Positions 29,273 through 37,584 of a stretch of 56,019 nucleotides of DNA are shown one piece after another. The position numbers and the translations under genes were made by a program. The stretch comes from a virus. The stretch is taken from the IMG/VR virus record IMGVR_UViG_3300010354_000112, positions 1 through 56,019 of that record; one strand, given 5' to 3'. Numbering within the stretch: position 1 is the first letter of the stretch; each line of letters starts with the position of its first letter. The notes under the pieces were generated by a model that had not been told where the DNA came from, searched no databases, and saw only the letters and a program-made list of their open reading frames with translations.

Positions 29273-30535
29273 ATGTCTGATTATTTAAATACAGAAAACA
29301 AAACAATTCAAAAAAATGGTCCAGTAAATAGCTCTGATTTTAATTTAAGATCAGAACAAAATTATCAAGATTTAGTCAATCTTTATAATAGGTCTGGAAT
29401 ACTTGACCAAAGGCTTCACAACGCCTTTGAAAGAGTGCTAAAAGATCATATGTTTATTAGCAAGGCCATGTCTGACCTAGAAGATAGAGTCAAGGCTCTT
29501 GAATTCAATGAATCTTCTTTATATAAGAAACTATCAATTTATAGTTACTCTCAAATAGACGTTGCAAACTTTGTAGCAGAGCCAGACTTTGCTTTAAGTA
29601 GTACTGAGGCTCTAAGCTTTGATTACAATTACAATATTATTACCCTACCAAAAGTAGGTGGAGCTTCTTATTCTAAAATTAAATTTTTTAACACAGAAAA
29701 TGGTCAAGTTATACCCGATTTTTTGAGCGCAAAAGTTGAAAATAATTTTATTAGCGTAGATAACTCCAGTGCCTTAATTGAAACATCTCCTATCTGGCAT
29801 GCTATCTTGGATAAATCAGATAAATTTTGGAAGAGAACAATAGTAGCTGATTCCCCCTCACCTGCAGGGGCTCAAATGTATTTGTATTTATCTATACCAA
29901 ATGTTTATTCTGGTTCAGACACTTCTAACTTTATATCATTAAATCCATACCCATTGTTCGGGGTTGATATTTTATCCATTGAATATACCTCAAAAGATGT
30001 TCCAACTATGACGGATACGGATAATTGGATTCCTCTTAATTTTAATAGATTATATGATGGAGAAACAGACGCCATAGGAAAAGTTCCGCCAGGGGGCTGG
30101 ACTACCCTAGGTTCAGATGCCATGAATAATTGTGGGCCAGTAGGATTTTACTTTCCTCCAACTAAAATAACGGGAATTAGAATCAATATGAGGCAGCGTA
30201 ATTATTTTACGGAAAATGGTAAGTATATCTATACTTACGGTCTCTCTGATTTAGATATAAGATCTGAAAGATTTCTTGAAACTGGTAGAACATTTATAAA
30301 ATATGAATCTTCTGAGTTAATTTATACTATAGAAGAGGTAGTTCCTAAGATATACAATGTTCCAGAAGAGCTTATATCTACAGCTTTTAGCTACAGAATT
30401 ATATCTTACTCCGATGGCGTATACTATGTTGGTGATCCAAATGGGGCAAACACAGTTTGGATTGAGGTTACTTTAAATCAATTGTCAGATGGAACATCGC
30501 CAGTTTTATCAGATCTTATAGTAAAGTATAGCTAA
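29273..30535 (+). CDS. Tail/baseplate fibre protein, paralogue family member 4
   Basis: 420 aa from ATG 29273. An upstream in-frame ATG at 29240 overlaps the previous gene and gives a lysine-rich N-terminus unlike the relatives, so 29273 is preferred. A helical segment and coiled coil (SDLEDRVKALEFNESSLYKK) lead into beta-rich sequence with FDYNYNIITLPK and a module containing DNWIPLNFN, matching the larger paralogues upstream. This looks like the shortest version of the family and closes the tail operon. Confidence 0.65.
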   Translation: MSDYLNTENKTIQKNGPVNSSDFNLRSEQNYQDLVNLYNRSGILDQRLHNAFERVLKDHMFISKAMSDLEDRVKALEFNESSLYKKLSIYSYSQIDVANFVAEPDFALSSTEALSFDYNYNIITLPKVGGASYSKIKFFNTENGQVIPDFLSAKVENNFISVDNSSALIETSPIWHAILDKSDKFWKRTIVADSPSPAGAQMYLYLSIPNVYSGSDTSNFISLNPYPLFGVDILSIEYTSKDVPTMTDTDNWIPLNFNRLYDGETDAIGKVPPGGWTTLGSDAMNNCGPVGFYFPPTKITGIRINMRQRNYFTENGKYIYTYGLSDLDIRSERFLETGRTFIKYESSELIYTIEEVVPKIYNVPEELISTAFSYRIISYSDGVYYVGDPNGANTVWIEVTLNQLSDGTSPVLSDLIVKYS

Positions 30536-30544
30536 TTTTAATAG

Positions 30545-30575
30545 TTGATAAACAATAAAATCATTTTACTATAAA
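30545..30575 (+). promoter_or_regulatory. Promoter for the 30606 repeat protein
   Basis: TTGATA (30545-30550) and TATAAA (30570-30575), spacer 19 bases, slightly long. They sit in a 70-base gap after the tail operon. An AAGGAGA ribosome site at 30592-30598 and GC-richer codons in the following gene suggest strong late expression. Confidence 0.5.
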
Positions 30576-30605
30576 GACAAATATATATTTTAAGGAGACT
30601 ATAAA

Positions 30606-31205
30606 ATGGCAACTTTTTATGTTGGCCCAAGACCAGTTCTTAAGGGTCGCAATACCCAGGACATGGTAAACGTATTTAAGGGGACATCTGGAACCTACTC
30701 ATACTACCCTCTATTTGCAAAGGGGCTTCTTGATGGTGCGCCAGATCAACACCATACTCCAGGTACTGGATATCATCCTGGAAACGTTTTCTTGTCACAG
30801 CTATTTAACGGAACAACACTCTATGAATCAACAATTCCTCTTTCTGGAGCCTTCGCTGATGGCGTAGGTTACGATGGGGCAAGATTCTCACCATTTACAA
30901 ACAGAAGCGTAACCAGCGCTAAGGCCTTTCCTTCTGGTTTCGGACATGCGGCAGATAGAGAAAATGATTACGCACTATACAGCAACTATATATTTGATGG
31001 TGTAGACTCAGCTAAAGCGTTTTCCGCCGGTTACGGACACGCTGAAAGAACAACTGATTACAGTCTTTATAACAATTACATATTTGACGGTGTAACCAGT
31101 GCTGAAGTCATGCCATCCGGATATGGTCAAGCAAATGAAGAAACAGAATATGGTCGTTCAAAAATAAACGAATGGAAGGGTGTACCTTCCATGAGAGTAC
31201 TCTAA
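30606..31205 (+). CDS. Repeat-containing late structural protein, unknown
   Basis: 199 aa with three tandem repeats of about 30 residues in the C-terminal half. Each contains V-x-S-A, a Gly-Tyr/Phe-Gly-His/Gln segment and a Tyr-rich end (YSNYIFDG, YNNYIFDG, INEWKG). The N-terminus (MATFYVGPRPVLKGRNTQDM) has no signal peptide. It has its own promoter and a strong ribosome site, and its codons are richer in C and G than those of neighbours, signs of an abundant protein. Located directly before the holin. Possible roles are a surface decoration or tail-fibre cap; this is a guess. Confidence 0.65.
   Translation: MATFYVGPRPVLKGRNTQDMVNVFKGTSGTYSYYPLFAKGLLDGAPDQHHTPGTGYHPGNVFLSQLFNGTTLYESTIPLSGAFADGVGYDGARFSPFTNRSVTSAKAFPSGFGHAADRENDYALYSNYIFDGVDSAKAFSAGYGHAERTTDYSLYNNYIFDGVTSAEVMPSGYGQANEETEYGRSKINEWKGVPSMRVL
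30909..31181 (+). repeat. Three tandem ~30-residue coding repeats
   Basis: Units start at 30909, 31002 and 31092 (93, 90 and about 90 bases). Each begins GTA-(ACC/GAC)-(AGC/TCA/AGT)-GCT and ends with codons for a Tyr/Asn/Phe-rich patch, the last being most diverged. The repeats are clear in protein and partly preserved in DNA. Confidence 0.8.
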
Positions 31206-31214
31206 AGGAGAAAA

Positions 31215-31418
31215 ATGTTTGATCAAAAATTAATCAAGGACGTAATTGAAAGAGCGGTTTGGACCGCAGTGCAGACTTTTGTTGCCGTGTATACAGTTGG
31301 TGGAGTTGAGGAAGCAAAAGCTGCAGCAGTTGCCGCAGCCTCTGCAGGCCTTAGCGTAATCAAGGGTTTTGCAGCTACAAAAATTGGAAGCAAGGACTCT
31401 GCAGCTACTCTTAAATAA
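31215..31418 (+). CDS. Holin, r1t-like family
   Basis: 67 aa, ribosome site AAAGGAG. The sequence ERAVWTAVQTFVAVYTVG followed by an Ala-rich segment and SVIKGFAATKIG matches the layout of r1t-type holins found in actinophages: two short membrane helices joined by an acidic turn and a basic or polar tail. Holins open the inner membrane at lysis. No separate endolysin is beside it in this window, so the wall-degrading partner may lie elsewhere. Followed by a strong terminator at 31495. Confidence 0.8.
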   Translation: MFDQKLIKDVIERAVWTAVQTFVAVYTVGGVEEAKAAAVAAASAGLSVIKGFAATKIGSKDSAATLK

Positions 31419-31463
31419 CTGCTTGATAATACATAACGGTTCTATAGCTGATATAATAGCTGT

Positions 31464-31533
31464 ACGGAAACCGACGCTCTAAAAGCGTAAGATAGTTATC
31501 CCGCCCCTATAAAAAGGGCGGGATAACTCTTTT
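31464..31533 (+). ncRNA. Possible ~70-nt small RNA between TATAAT and a terminator
   Basis: TATAAT at 31452-31457, flanked by two copies of TAGCTG (31445 and 31457), would start a transcript near 31464. It contains a small hairpin (ACGC-TCTAAAA-GCGT, about 31474-31488) and ends at the strong terminator. No -35 hexamer is convincing. It does not fold as a tRNA: there is no T-arm GTTC and no CCA end. Could equally be just the 3' end of the holin transcript. Confidence 0.3.
31495..31533 (+). terminator. Rho-independent terminator after the holin
   Basis: Perfect 12-bp stem GTTATCCCGCCC / GGGCGGGATAAC (31495-31506 with 31516-31527), loop CTATAAAAA, tail TCTTTT. It separates the late structural and lysis genes from the next transcription unit. 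Confidence 0.92.
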
Positions 31534-31591
31534 AAAGGGTTGACTATATATGTTTTACTGGTTTTGTGTAGATTTAAAGAGGATTATATAA

Positions 31592-32296
31592 ATGTTTCTA
31601 GATCAACTTAATACAGTTGTAAGAGATAAATCGCTGCCATTAGATGTCGCAGAAAAATACCTGAACCTATATATTGGTGACGCGGATTGGAAAACGCATA
31701 TTTCAAAACTGTGGACAAATTTTGAAAACAAAAATAGAAATTCAGATCAAAGTAAAGAAGATGTTAAAAGAGCAATAGCTTGTGCGGCATTGCTTCCAAC
31801 TATAGAAAAAACAAATATTCCAGATCCCGTTCATTTAATATTGTTTTGGTGTCCCACCTGGAATCAGTATAAAGAAAGAGATTGGTTTTCTTTATTGGTT
31901 GAAATAATTAAAAAAGATTTATATATCCAGAATAACCAAACTGAATTACTATCACTTGGCGTTATAGATCCAATAGATTATTCTCCTTTGACTAGACAGA
32001 GTTTTAATTGGCTCTATCTGCAAGCTGAACAAAGTGGAGATATAAACGAAGAAAATAAAAGCATAGTGACTAAAAAAATGCAAAATTTAGTCAGGATATA
32101 CGGGGGTGCAGTAGTATCAAATGTATTTCAAAACCACAAGCACATTATAGATAAGGTTTTTAATTGGAAGACGGGGTATTTCTTTGAAAGAGAAATATAC
32201 AACGTATATACTTTTGAACAAATAAAAAAGATTAAGAAAACAGAGATAGAAAAACTCAATCCTAAATACATAAAAAAGTTAATAGCAGCTAACTAG
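31592..32296 (+). CDS. Unknown protein at head of nucleotide metabolism block
   Basis: 234 aa, ribosome site AGAGGATTA. Rich in Trp, Lys and helices, for example LILFWCPTWNQYKERDWF and a basic C-terminus with repeated Lys and Ile. No signal peptide or known catalytic motif. A TTGACT hexamer at 31540 just after the terminator may belong to its promoter. It is the first gene of the operon that continues with RTPR. Confidence 0.6.
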   Translation: MFLDQLNTVVRDKSLPLDVAEKYLNLYIGDADWKTHISKLWTNFENKNRNSDQSKEDVKRAIACAALLPTIEKTNIPDPVHLILFWCPTWNQYKERDWFSLLVEIIKKDLYIQNNQTELLSLGVIDPIDYSPLTRQSFNWLYLQAEQSGDINEENKSIVTKKMQNLVRIYGGAVVSNVFQNHKHIIDKVFNWKTGYFFEREIYNVYTFEQIKKIKKTEIEKLNPKYIKKLIAAN

Positions 32297-32307
32297 AGGA
32301 GAAATAA

Positions 32308-34419
32308 ATGTCAGAAGAAATAGAAAACGGAAATCCAGATCTTTCACCAATTGCAAACAAAAATAATTCAATGTTTTTATTTAGATTAACAGATGATTTT
32401 GTTTCTTCCTATAAAGAAAAAACTCCTCCGTTTGGCTATAGAGATGCTGGTGGAAATTCCGTTGGTGAGATAACTTTTCTTCGAACTTACTCAAGACTAA
32501 AAGAAGATGGAACTAAAGAGACATGGGTTGATGTTTGTGAAAGAGTAATAAACGGAATGTACTCTCTCCAAAAAGAGCACTGCAAAAAGAATAGGCTTCC
32601 ATGGAACGACGCAAAAGCGCAAGCTTCGGCAAAAGAAGCCTTTGATCGTTTGTTTAACCTTAAGTGGACACCGCCAGGTCGTGGCTTGTGGGCTATGGGC
32701 ACCAATATTGTAAACATACAAAAAAACTCAGCGGCACTTCAGAACTGTGCCTTCGTATCTACATCAGAAATGACTAAGTTAAATCCATCAAAACCATTCT
32801 CATTTCTAATGGAAGCGTCCATGCTTGGTGTTGGTGTAGGTTTTGATGACAAAGGTGCGGACAAAGATTTTACAATTTATTCTCCTACACCAGTAGATCC
32901 AACTACTGCAACCTATATCGTTCCCGACACAAGAGAGGGCTGGTATATTTCAACAGCAATGTTGATTGATTCTTATCTTAAGTCTTCTCAAAATGAAGTG
33001 TACTTTGATTATTCTCTTATAAGACCAGCTGGTACCCCAATTAAAACATTCGGAGGTATTGCTGCAGGTCATGAGCCTTTAGAAAAACTTCATAGGCATA
33101 TTAGAAAAATGTTTGATGGTAGAGCTGGAGAAAAACTTACCAGAAAAGACATTGCAGACATTGGAAACCTAATTGGTGTTTGTGTGGTATCTGGTAACGT
33201 TCGTCGTTCTGCAGAACTTTTGATTGGTCGAATTGATGATCAAGATTTCTTAAATCTAAAAAACGCTGAAGTATTTCCAGAAAGAAACTCCTACGATGCA
33301 AACGCTCCAGGTTGGGGCTGGATGTCAAACAACTCGGTAGAGACTGAGGTTGGCGTTGATTTAAGTCCAATAGTAGAGGGTATAGCTCGCAATGGGGAAC
33401 CAGGGGTTCTTTGGATGGATATGAGTCGCAAATATGGACGACTTGCCGATCCACCAAACAATAAAGATCACCGTGTAGCTGGTTACAACCCATGTGCGGA
33501 GCAATCGTTGGAATCTTTTGAGTGCTGCACGCTGGTAGAGACTTACCTCAATAGACACGAGAGCCTAGAAGACTATAAGAGAACGTTAAAGTTTGCCTAC
33601 CTCTATGCAAAGACGGTAACTCTTCTTCCGACACACTGGGAAGAAACTAATGCTATTATGCAACGCAATCGTCGTATTGGTACGTCGATGTCTGGTGTAG
33701 CAAACTTTGCAGATCGCGTTGGCGTACCTGCACTTCGTGAGTGGATGGACGAAGGATATAAGACAATACAAAGATATGATAATGTTTATTCAGAATGGCT
33801 GGGTATTCGTGAGTCTATTAAAATGACAACTGTTAAGCCATCTGGAACTGTATCAATTCTTGCAGGAGAATCTCCTGGAGTTCACTGGACACCGGGTGGA
33901 AAGTTCTTCAATAGAACAATTAGGTTCTCTAATGACGACCCAATGCTTCCATTGTTTGGAATGGCTAATTATACAGTTGAACCTGCGTCTGAGTCGCCAG
34001 ATACAACATCTGTTGTATACTTTCCAATTAAATCAGAAGCCGCAAGAGCAGAGCGTGATGTAACAATATTTGAAAAAATGTCACTAGCTGCTATGGCACA
34101 AAGATATTGGTCAGATAATTCTGTATCTGTAACAATTTCATTTAATAAAGATACAGAAGCACAACATGTTGGAACCGTTCTCCATATGTATGATGGACAG
34201 TTAAAAACTGTATCATTTCTCCCAAGTGGTAACGATACATATCCCCAAATGCCCTACACGCAGATCACTGAAGAAGAGTATACAATAGCTTCAATGTCAT
34301 TATTTCCGATAGATCTTTCTGGGGTATATGCAGGAATGGCCGCTGATGCCATTGGTGAAAGTTACTGTACCACTGATTCTTGTGAGATAAAATTCATAAA
34401 AGATAATCAAAATGGCTGA
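32308..34419 (+). CDS. rtpR: Adenosylcobalamin-dependent ribonucleoside-triphosphate reductase (class II)
   Basis: 703 aa, ribosome site AGGAG. Reduces ribonucleotides to deoxyribonucleotides using B12 as radical source, so it works with or without oxygen. Visible signatures are TPPGRGLWAMGT, ALQNCAFVST with the first active-site Cys, SGNVRRSAELLIG, and NPCAEQ with the radical Cys and Glu followed by ESFECC. The C-terminal CTTDSC provides the redox cysteine pair that re-reduces the active site. Length and C-terminal pair match the monomeric Lactobacillus-type RTPR rather than the dimeric NrdJ. It leads a set of dNTP genes with ThyX, dCMP deaminase and dNMP kinase. Confidence 0.93.
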   Translation: MSEEIENGNPDLSPIANKNNSMFLFRLTDDFVSSYKEKTPPFGYRDAGGNSVGEITFLRTYSRLKEDGTKETWVDVCERVINGMYSLQKEHCKKNRLPWNDAKAQASAKEAFDRLFNLKWTPPGRGLWAMGTNIVNIQKNSAALQNCAFVSTSEMTKLNPSKPFSFLMEASMLGVGVGFDDKGADKDFTIYSPTPVDPTTATYIVPDTREGWYISTAMLIDSYLKSSQNEVYFDYSLIRPAGTPIKTFGGIAAGHEPLEKLHRHIRKMFDGRAGEKLTRKDIADIGNLIGVCVVSGNVRRSAELLIGRIDDQDFLNLKNAEVFPERNSYDANAPGWGWMSNNSVETEVGVDLSPIVEGIARNGEPGVLWMDMSRKYGRLADPPNNKDHRVAGYNPCAEQSLESFECCTLVETYLNRHESLEDYKRTLKFAYLYAKTVTLLPTHWEETNAIMQRNRRIGTSMSGVANFADRVGVPALREWMDEGYKTIQRYDNVYSEWLGIRESIKMTTVKPSGTVSILAGESPGVHWTPGGKFFNRTIRFSNDDPMLPLFGMANYTVEPASESPDTTSVVYFPIKSEAARAERDVTIFEKMSLAAMAQRYWSDNSVSVTISFNKDTEAQHVGTVLHMYDGQLKTVSFLPSGNDTYPQMPYTQITEEEYTIASMSLFPIDLSGVYAGMAADAIGESYCTTDSCEIKFIKDNQNG

Positions 34420-34774
34420 AGATAAAAATTTTGATGAAATATTTTCTGAGATAACTTCTCCGGAAAATATAGGCGATATTGCAAATGAAGCTTATATTAG
34501 TGATTCAATTCAATATTTTAACTTAATCATGTCAGAATTTATAACAACTATTCAAGAAATTAATTTAATAATATTGAACATGACAGAAAGTACAGATGAA
34601 CCATTGGTAATGCCTTCTGAGATTATAGATAAGCTTCAAATAGCTTACGAAAAAACAAAAGAATTCAACAACTCTGTGCTAAACTTAGAGCAGCAAAATT
34701 CTAAATATTTTTTGATTATAAACGAAGACCAGGAAGATTACGATGAACATGATGAACGAGACGATAACGAATGA
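34412..34774 (+). CDS. Small acidic protein, unknown
   Basis: 120 aa, overlapping the RTPR stop by eight bases and overlapping ThyX by 32 bases. Strongly acidic, helical, with no Cys pair or catalytic motif; the C-terminus is Asp/Glu-rich (DEHDERDDNE). Overlaps on both sides suggest coupled translation with the dNTP genes. Confidence 0.6.
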   Translation: MAEDKNFDEIFSEITSPENIGDIANEAYISDSIQYFNLIMSEFITTIQEINLIILNMTESTDEPLVMPSEIIDKLQIAYEKTKEFNNSVLNLEQQNSKYFLIINEDQEDYDEHDERDDNE

Positions 34775-35468
34775 CGACAATACCATCTCCGTGCTTGGAA
34801 ATGGATATGTCAGACTTGTTGACTGGATGGGTAGCGACCTTTCGGTTGTTAACGCAGCTAGAGCTTCTTTTGCCAAAGAATCAAAAGAGTTGTCCACAAA
34901 TGATGCAAGGCTTATAGATTTCTTAGTCAGAGAAAATCACATGTCTCCATTTAGACATGCATTTTTAACATTTGAATTTAAAGCTCCTTTAATGGTTGCT
35001 CGACAGCATTGGAAGTATGTTGTTGGATCAGACCATACTATGGACTCTTGGAATGAATCATCTAGAAGATATATAACAATGGATCCTGAATTTTATATTC
35101 CAGGATTAGATCAGTGGAGATTGGCGGCTGAGAATAAAAAACAAGGCTCTGCTGGATTAGCAGGACCTTGGATAGGCTCAGTTCTTTCAACTGAGCTAAA
35201 AGATTTGATCGATAAATCAGAGTCTCTTTATAACATGGCATTAGAAAATGGAATAGCGCCAGAGCAGGCTAGGCTGTTCCTTCCCGCATACGGTATGCAT
35301 TTATCCTATCGCTGGTCTTGCAGTCTGCAATCTCTTGCTCTGTTTCTTAATCAAAGATTAGCTGAAGACTCTCAATTTGAAATACAGGAATATGCAAGAG
35401 CAGCCTACAGTCTAAGTAAAGACAAATTTCCAGTTTCTATGAGTAGGTTGGTATCGCTTAATGTTTAA
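34743..35468 (+). CDS. thyX: FAD-dependent thymidylate synthase ThyX
   Basis: 241 aa, ribosome site AGGAAG eight bases before the ATG. Converts dUMP to dTMP using methylene-tetrahydrofolate and FADH2. The signature region reads VARQHWKYVVGSDHTMDSWN followed by ESSRRY. The usual compact R-H-R-x7-S motif is stretched: the Arg and SxNExSxR parts are present but a few extra residues lie between. The C-terminal half has RLFLPAYGMHLSYRWS, typical of ThyX. It makes dTTP for phage DNA next to RTPR and dCMP deaminase. Confidence 0.9.
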   Translation: MNMMNETITNDDNTISVLGNGYVRLVDWMGSDLSVVNAARASFAKESKELSTNDARLIDFLVRENHMSPFRHAFLTFEFKAPLMVARQHWKYVVGSDHTMDSWNESSRRYITMDPEFYIPGLDQWRLAAENKKQGSAGLAGPWIGSVLSTELKDLIDKSESLYNMALENGIAPEQARLFLPAYGMHLSYRWSCSLQSLALFLNQRLAEDSQFEIQEYARAAYSLSKDKFPVSMSRLVSLNV

Positions 35469-35628
35469 GCTTTTATTATTTTGTTTTATATTTTCATTAT
35501 TAAATGTTTGGTCTTCAAATTTATCTGTAGTGTCACAAACAGTTCAAGATAAAAACACAAAAATAATTTCTATTGTACTATCTTTAATACTTTCTTTTTC
35601 TGCTGCTTTAATCATTTTATTGGTATGA
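35461..35628 (+). CDS. Small membrane protein
   Basis: 55 aa, overlapping the ThyX stop and ending in an ATGA overlap with the deaminase gene. Two hydrophobic stretches (KLLLFCFIFSLL near the start; IISIVLSLILSFSAALIILL at the end) flank a polar loop. Two-helix topology is compatible with a small membrane or holin-like protein; role unknown. Confidence 0.65.
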   Translation: MFKLLLFCFIFSLLNVWSSNLSVVSQTVQDKNTKIISIVLSLILSFSAALIILLV

Positions 35629-36092
35629 TTAATTATTCAAAAAAAGATATTCAATTTATGACATTTTGTATGTCAGGATCGCTAATCTTTTCAACATGTG
35701 CAAAGAAAAAGTATTCAGCTTTATTGGTTGATGAATACAATCATATAGTTGGCTTTGGATACAATGGTGGACCAAAAGGTTTTACACACTGTGAAGATGG
35801 AGGCTGCGAAAGATATCTTCAGAAGAGCCCTAACGGCTCTGCATATGATAACTGTATAGCAATTCACGCAGAAGCAAACGCTTTGCTTCATTCAGACTAT
35901 AGTGCTAGAGCTAAGAAATTATATATTAACGGTCCTCCATGTTTTAATTGCGCAAAACTTATAGCAAACAGCACAATAGATACTGTATACTATATAGAAG
36001 ATTTGGATTACGCTAATTGGCAAAACGTAAAAAATTTTTTAAATAAAGCTAATGTAAATACTATAAGGATAGATAAAAATGCCTGCATCTAA
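35625..36092 (+). CDS. dCMP deaminase (zinc-dependent CDA family)
   Basis: 155 aa. The zinc motifs are clear: IHAEANALLH (His-Ala-Glu, catalytic Glu) and GPPCFNCAKLI (Pro-Cys-x2-Cys). The long insert between start and H-A-E with further Cys and His (HCEDGGCERY) is usual for phage dCMP deaminases and may bind an additional zinc. It would feed dUMP to ThyX. Ends overlapping the next ORF by 14 bases. Confidence 0.9.
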   Translation: MINYSKKDIQFMTFCMSGSLIFSTCAKKKYSALLVDEYNHIVGFGYNGGPKGFTHCEDGGCERYLQKSPNGSAYDNCIAIHAEANALLHSDYSARAKKLYINGPPCFNCAKLIANSTIDTVYYIEDLDYANWQNVKNFLNKANVNTIRIDKNACI

Positions 36093-36282
36093 GTTAAATT
36101 ATATTGTTGTATATAAAAATCACAGTCAAGTTTATGGATGTTCTTCCAAAAAGATAGCACTAGAATCTCCGCCACCAGAGGGGTATACTCAGGAAGATAA
36201 AAGGATTTTATTTACCACGTTTGAACCAGACAGTAGTCAACTATGTCTTTATCAAATAGCAAAAGAACAAGAAACTGAGTAA
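36079..36282 (+). CDS. Small unknown protein
   Basis: 67 aa, starts inside the end of the dCMP deaminase gene and ends two bases before the next ATG. Short beta-type N-terminus (KLNYIVVYKNHSQVYGC) and acidic C-terminus. No family recognised; tight packing supports it being real. Confidence 0.5.
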   Translation: MPASKLNYIVVYKNHSQVYGCSSKKIALESPPPEGYTQEDKRILFTTFEPDSSQLCLYQIAKEQETE

Positions 36283-36284
36283 TC

Positions 36285-36521
36285 ATGGCTAAGAAAACAA
36301 ACGAAAAAAAGAAAGTAAACATTAAGCTTTCTAACGGTCAATCTTATCTCATAGAAGATATTGATGTATTTGTACACATCCAAAAAACGTATGCAGAGAT
36401 GCTAAGAGTTTCAAAATTAGAAGAAGAAAAAAATCTATTTTTAAAAATAATTAATTCCATAAACGAAGCAGTAAGTAACGCTTATGTATTTAGACAGGAT
36501 GACGATAATGAAGATTGGTAA
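36285..36521 (+). CDS. Small unknown protein
   Basis: 78 aa. Lysine-rich start, then a segment (VNIKLSNGQSYLIEDIDV) with beta pattern and a helical C-terminus. Overlaps the start of the next small gene. No known motif. Confidence 0.5.
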   Translation: MAKKTNEKKKVNIKLSNGQSYLIEDIDVFVHIQKTYAEMLRVSKLEEEKNLFLKIINSINEAVSNAYVFRQDDDNEDW

Positions 36522-36783
36522 TAAGAAATTTTTTTACGCAGCGTCATTTGTAGCTGGTGTAGTTACTTCTTTTTTCTTTCTAAAAAAGAAAGACAAAACA
36601 AATACACTTTATGAAACTAATTATTTGTACGAAAAAAAGTATGATCCAAAAGTATCTTTTATAGAATTTTTTGATAAAAGTGCGCTTGAAGAAGCTTATA
36701 GTAGATACGAAAAATATATAGATTTAGGCTTGAATAAGAGCGATGCGTTTAAAGCAGTAGTAGAGGATGAAAGAAATATATGA
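36508..36783 (+). CDS. Small membrane-anchored protein
   Basis: 91 aa from ATG 36508; an upstream in-frame ATG at 36484 is possible but lies deeper inside the previous gene. One N-terminal hydrophobic helix (FFYAASFVAGVVTSFFFL) follows a basic start and precedes a lysine-rich stop-transfer, then a soluble helical domain. Single-pass membrane protein, probably soluble part inside the cell. Role unknown. Confidence 0.55.
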   Translation: MKIGNKKFFYAASFVAGVVTSFFFLKKKDKTNTLYETNYLYEKKYDPKVSFIEFFDKSALEEAYSRYEKYIDLGLNKSDAFKAVVEDERNI

Positions 36784-37583
36784 TAGATCTTTGCGTTGTA
36801 AATTACAATACAAAGGAACTTTTACAAAGGTTTATGGATACTCTGCATGGAGATTTTATTACTAGTGGAAAAGTTTGGGATTTAAGCATTTGCGATAATG
36901 GATCTTCTGATGGAAGTTTTGAATGGTTGCAAGAAAATAAAGATAAATATTACATTACCAATGGTTGGCAGAAAGAAAATATAGGTTACTCAGCCGCGTG
37001 TAATTTTATGGCTTCTTCAACCTACGGTAGTATAATAGGCTTATTAAACGCTGATGTATGGATGACAAGTCAAGACTTAATTGATATATGTAATATATTT
37101 TCTGATAATCCAGACATTCATATATTGGGTCCAAAGCAGAGAAACGAAGATGGATATATTACTCACGCAGGAATAGTTGGAACAAATACCGCTCCAAGAC
37201 ACAGGGGGTGGATGGTTCACGATCCGGATGACATCCTCTTTAGGGATCAGCAAGAGTGTGTAACCGTTTCCGGCTCAGCATATTTCATTAGAAGATCAGT
37301 TTGGAATGCGCTAACCAACGATCCGGAATATCAAAAAATGTATCCTGAAGCAACGGGTGCTTTTTTGCCAACGCCTCACTATTATGAAGAAACTTGGTGT
37401 TCGTATTTTGCGCGTCATCGTGGCTATAATGTAGTGTATGATGGTAGCGTATCAATTGGTCACAGTTGGCACGCATCTTCACCAAAACCAGGCGAAGGTT
37501 ACAGTCACGCTGATGCTCAATTTAAAATAAGTCAATCAATATTTCGCAAAGCATGCGATGAACTAGGAATAGAAAGAGATTAA
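36780..37583 (+). CDS. Glycosyltransferase family 2
   Basis: 267 aa. Opens with IDLCVVNYNTKELLQ and ICDNGSSDGSFEWL, the GT-A nucleotide-binding core, then ENIGYSAACN and LLNADVWM, where the acidic pair should bind the sugar-nucleotide metal. Resembles rhamnosyl- or galactosyl-type GT2 enzymes. Phage GT2 enzymes modify phage DNA, virion proteins or host surface; the target cannot be read from sequence. Another GT2 lies at 39076. Confidence 0.85.
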   Translation: MIDLCVVNYNTKELLQRFMDTLHGDFITSGKVWDLSICDNGSSDGSFEWLQENKDKYYITNGWQKENIGYSAACNFMASSTYGSIIGLLNADVWMTSQDLIDICNIFSDNPDIHILGPKQRNEDGYITHAGIVGTNTAPRHRGWMVHDPDDILFRDQQECVTVSGSAYFIRRSVWNALTNDPEYQKMYPEATGAFLPTPHYYEETWCSYFARHRGYNVVYDGSVSIGHSWHASSPKPGEGYSHADAQFKISQSIFRKACDELGIERD

Positions 37584-37584
37584 T

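Noticed and set aside
30909-31181. CRISPR array or DGR template repeats
   Set aside because: Repeats are in-frame coding units without spacers; no reverse transcriptase or cas genes are nearby.
31464-31533. tRNA gene (possible quadruplet-decoding tRNA)
   Set aside because: A 7-base loop on a 4-bp stem exists, but there is no acceptor stem, no T-arm GTTC box, no conserved U33 and the 3' end is a terminator.
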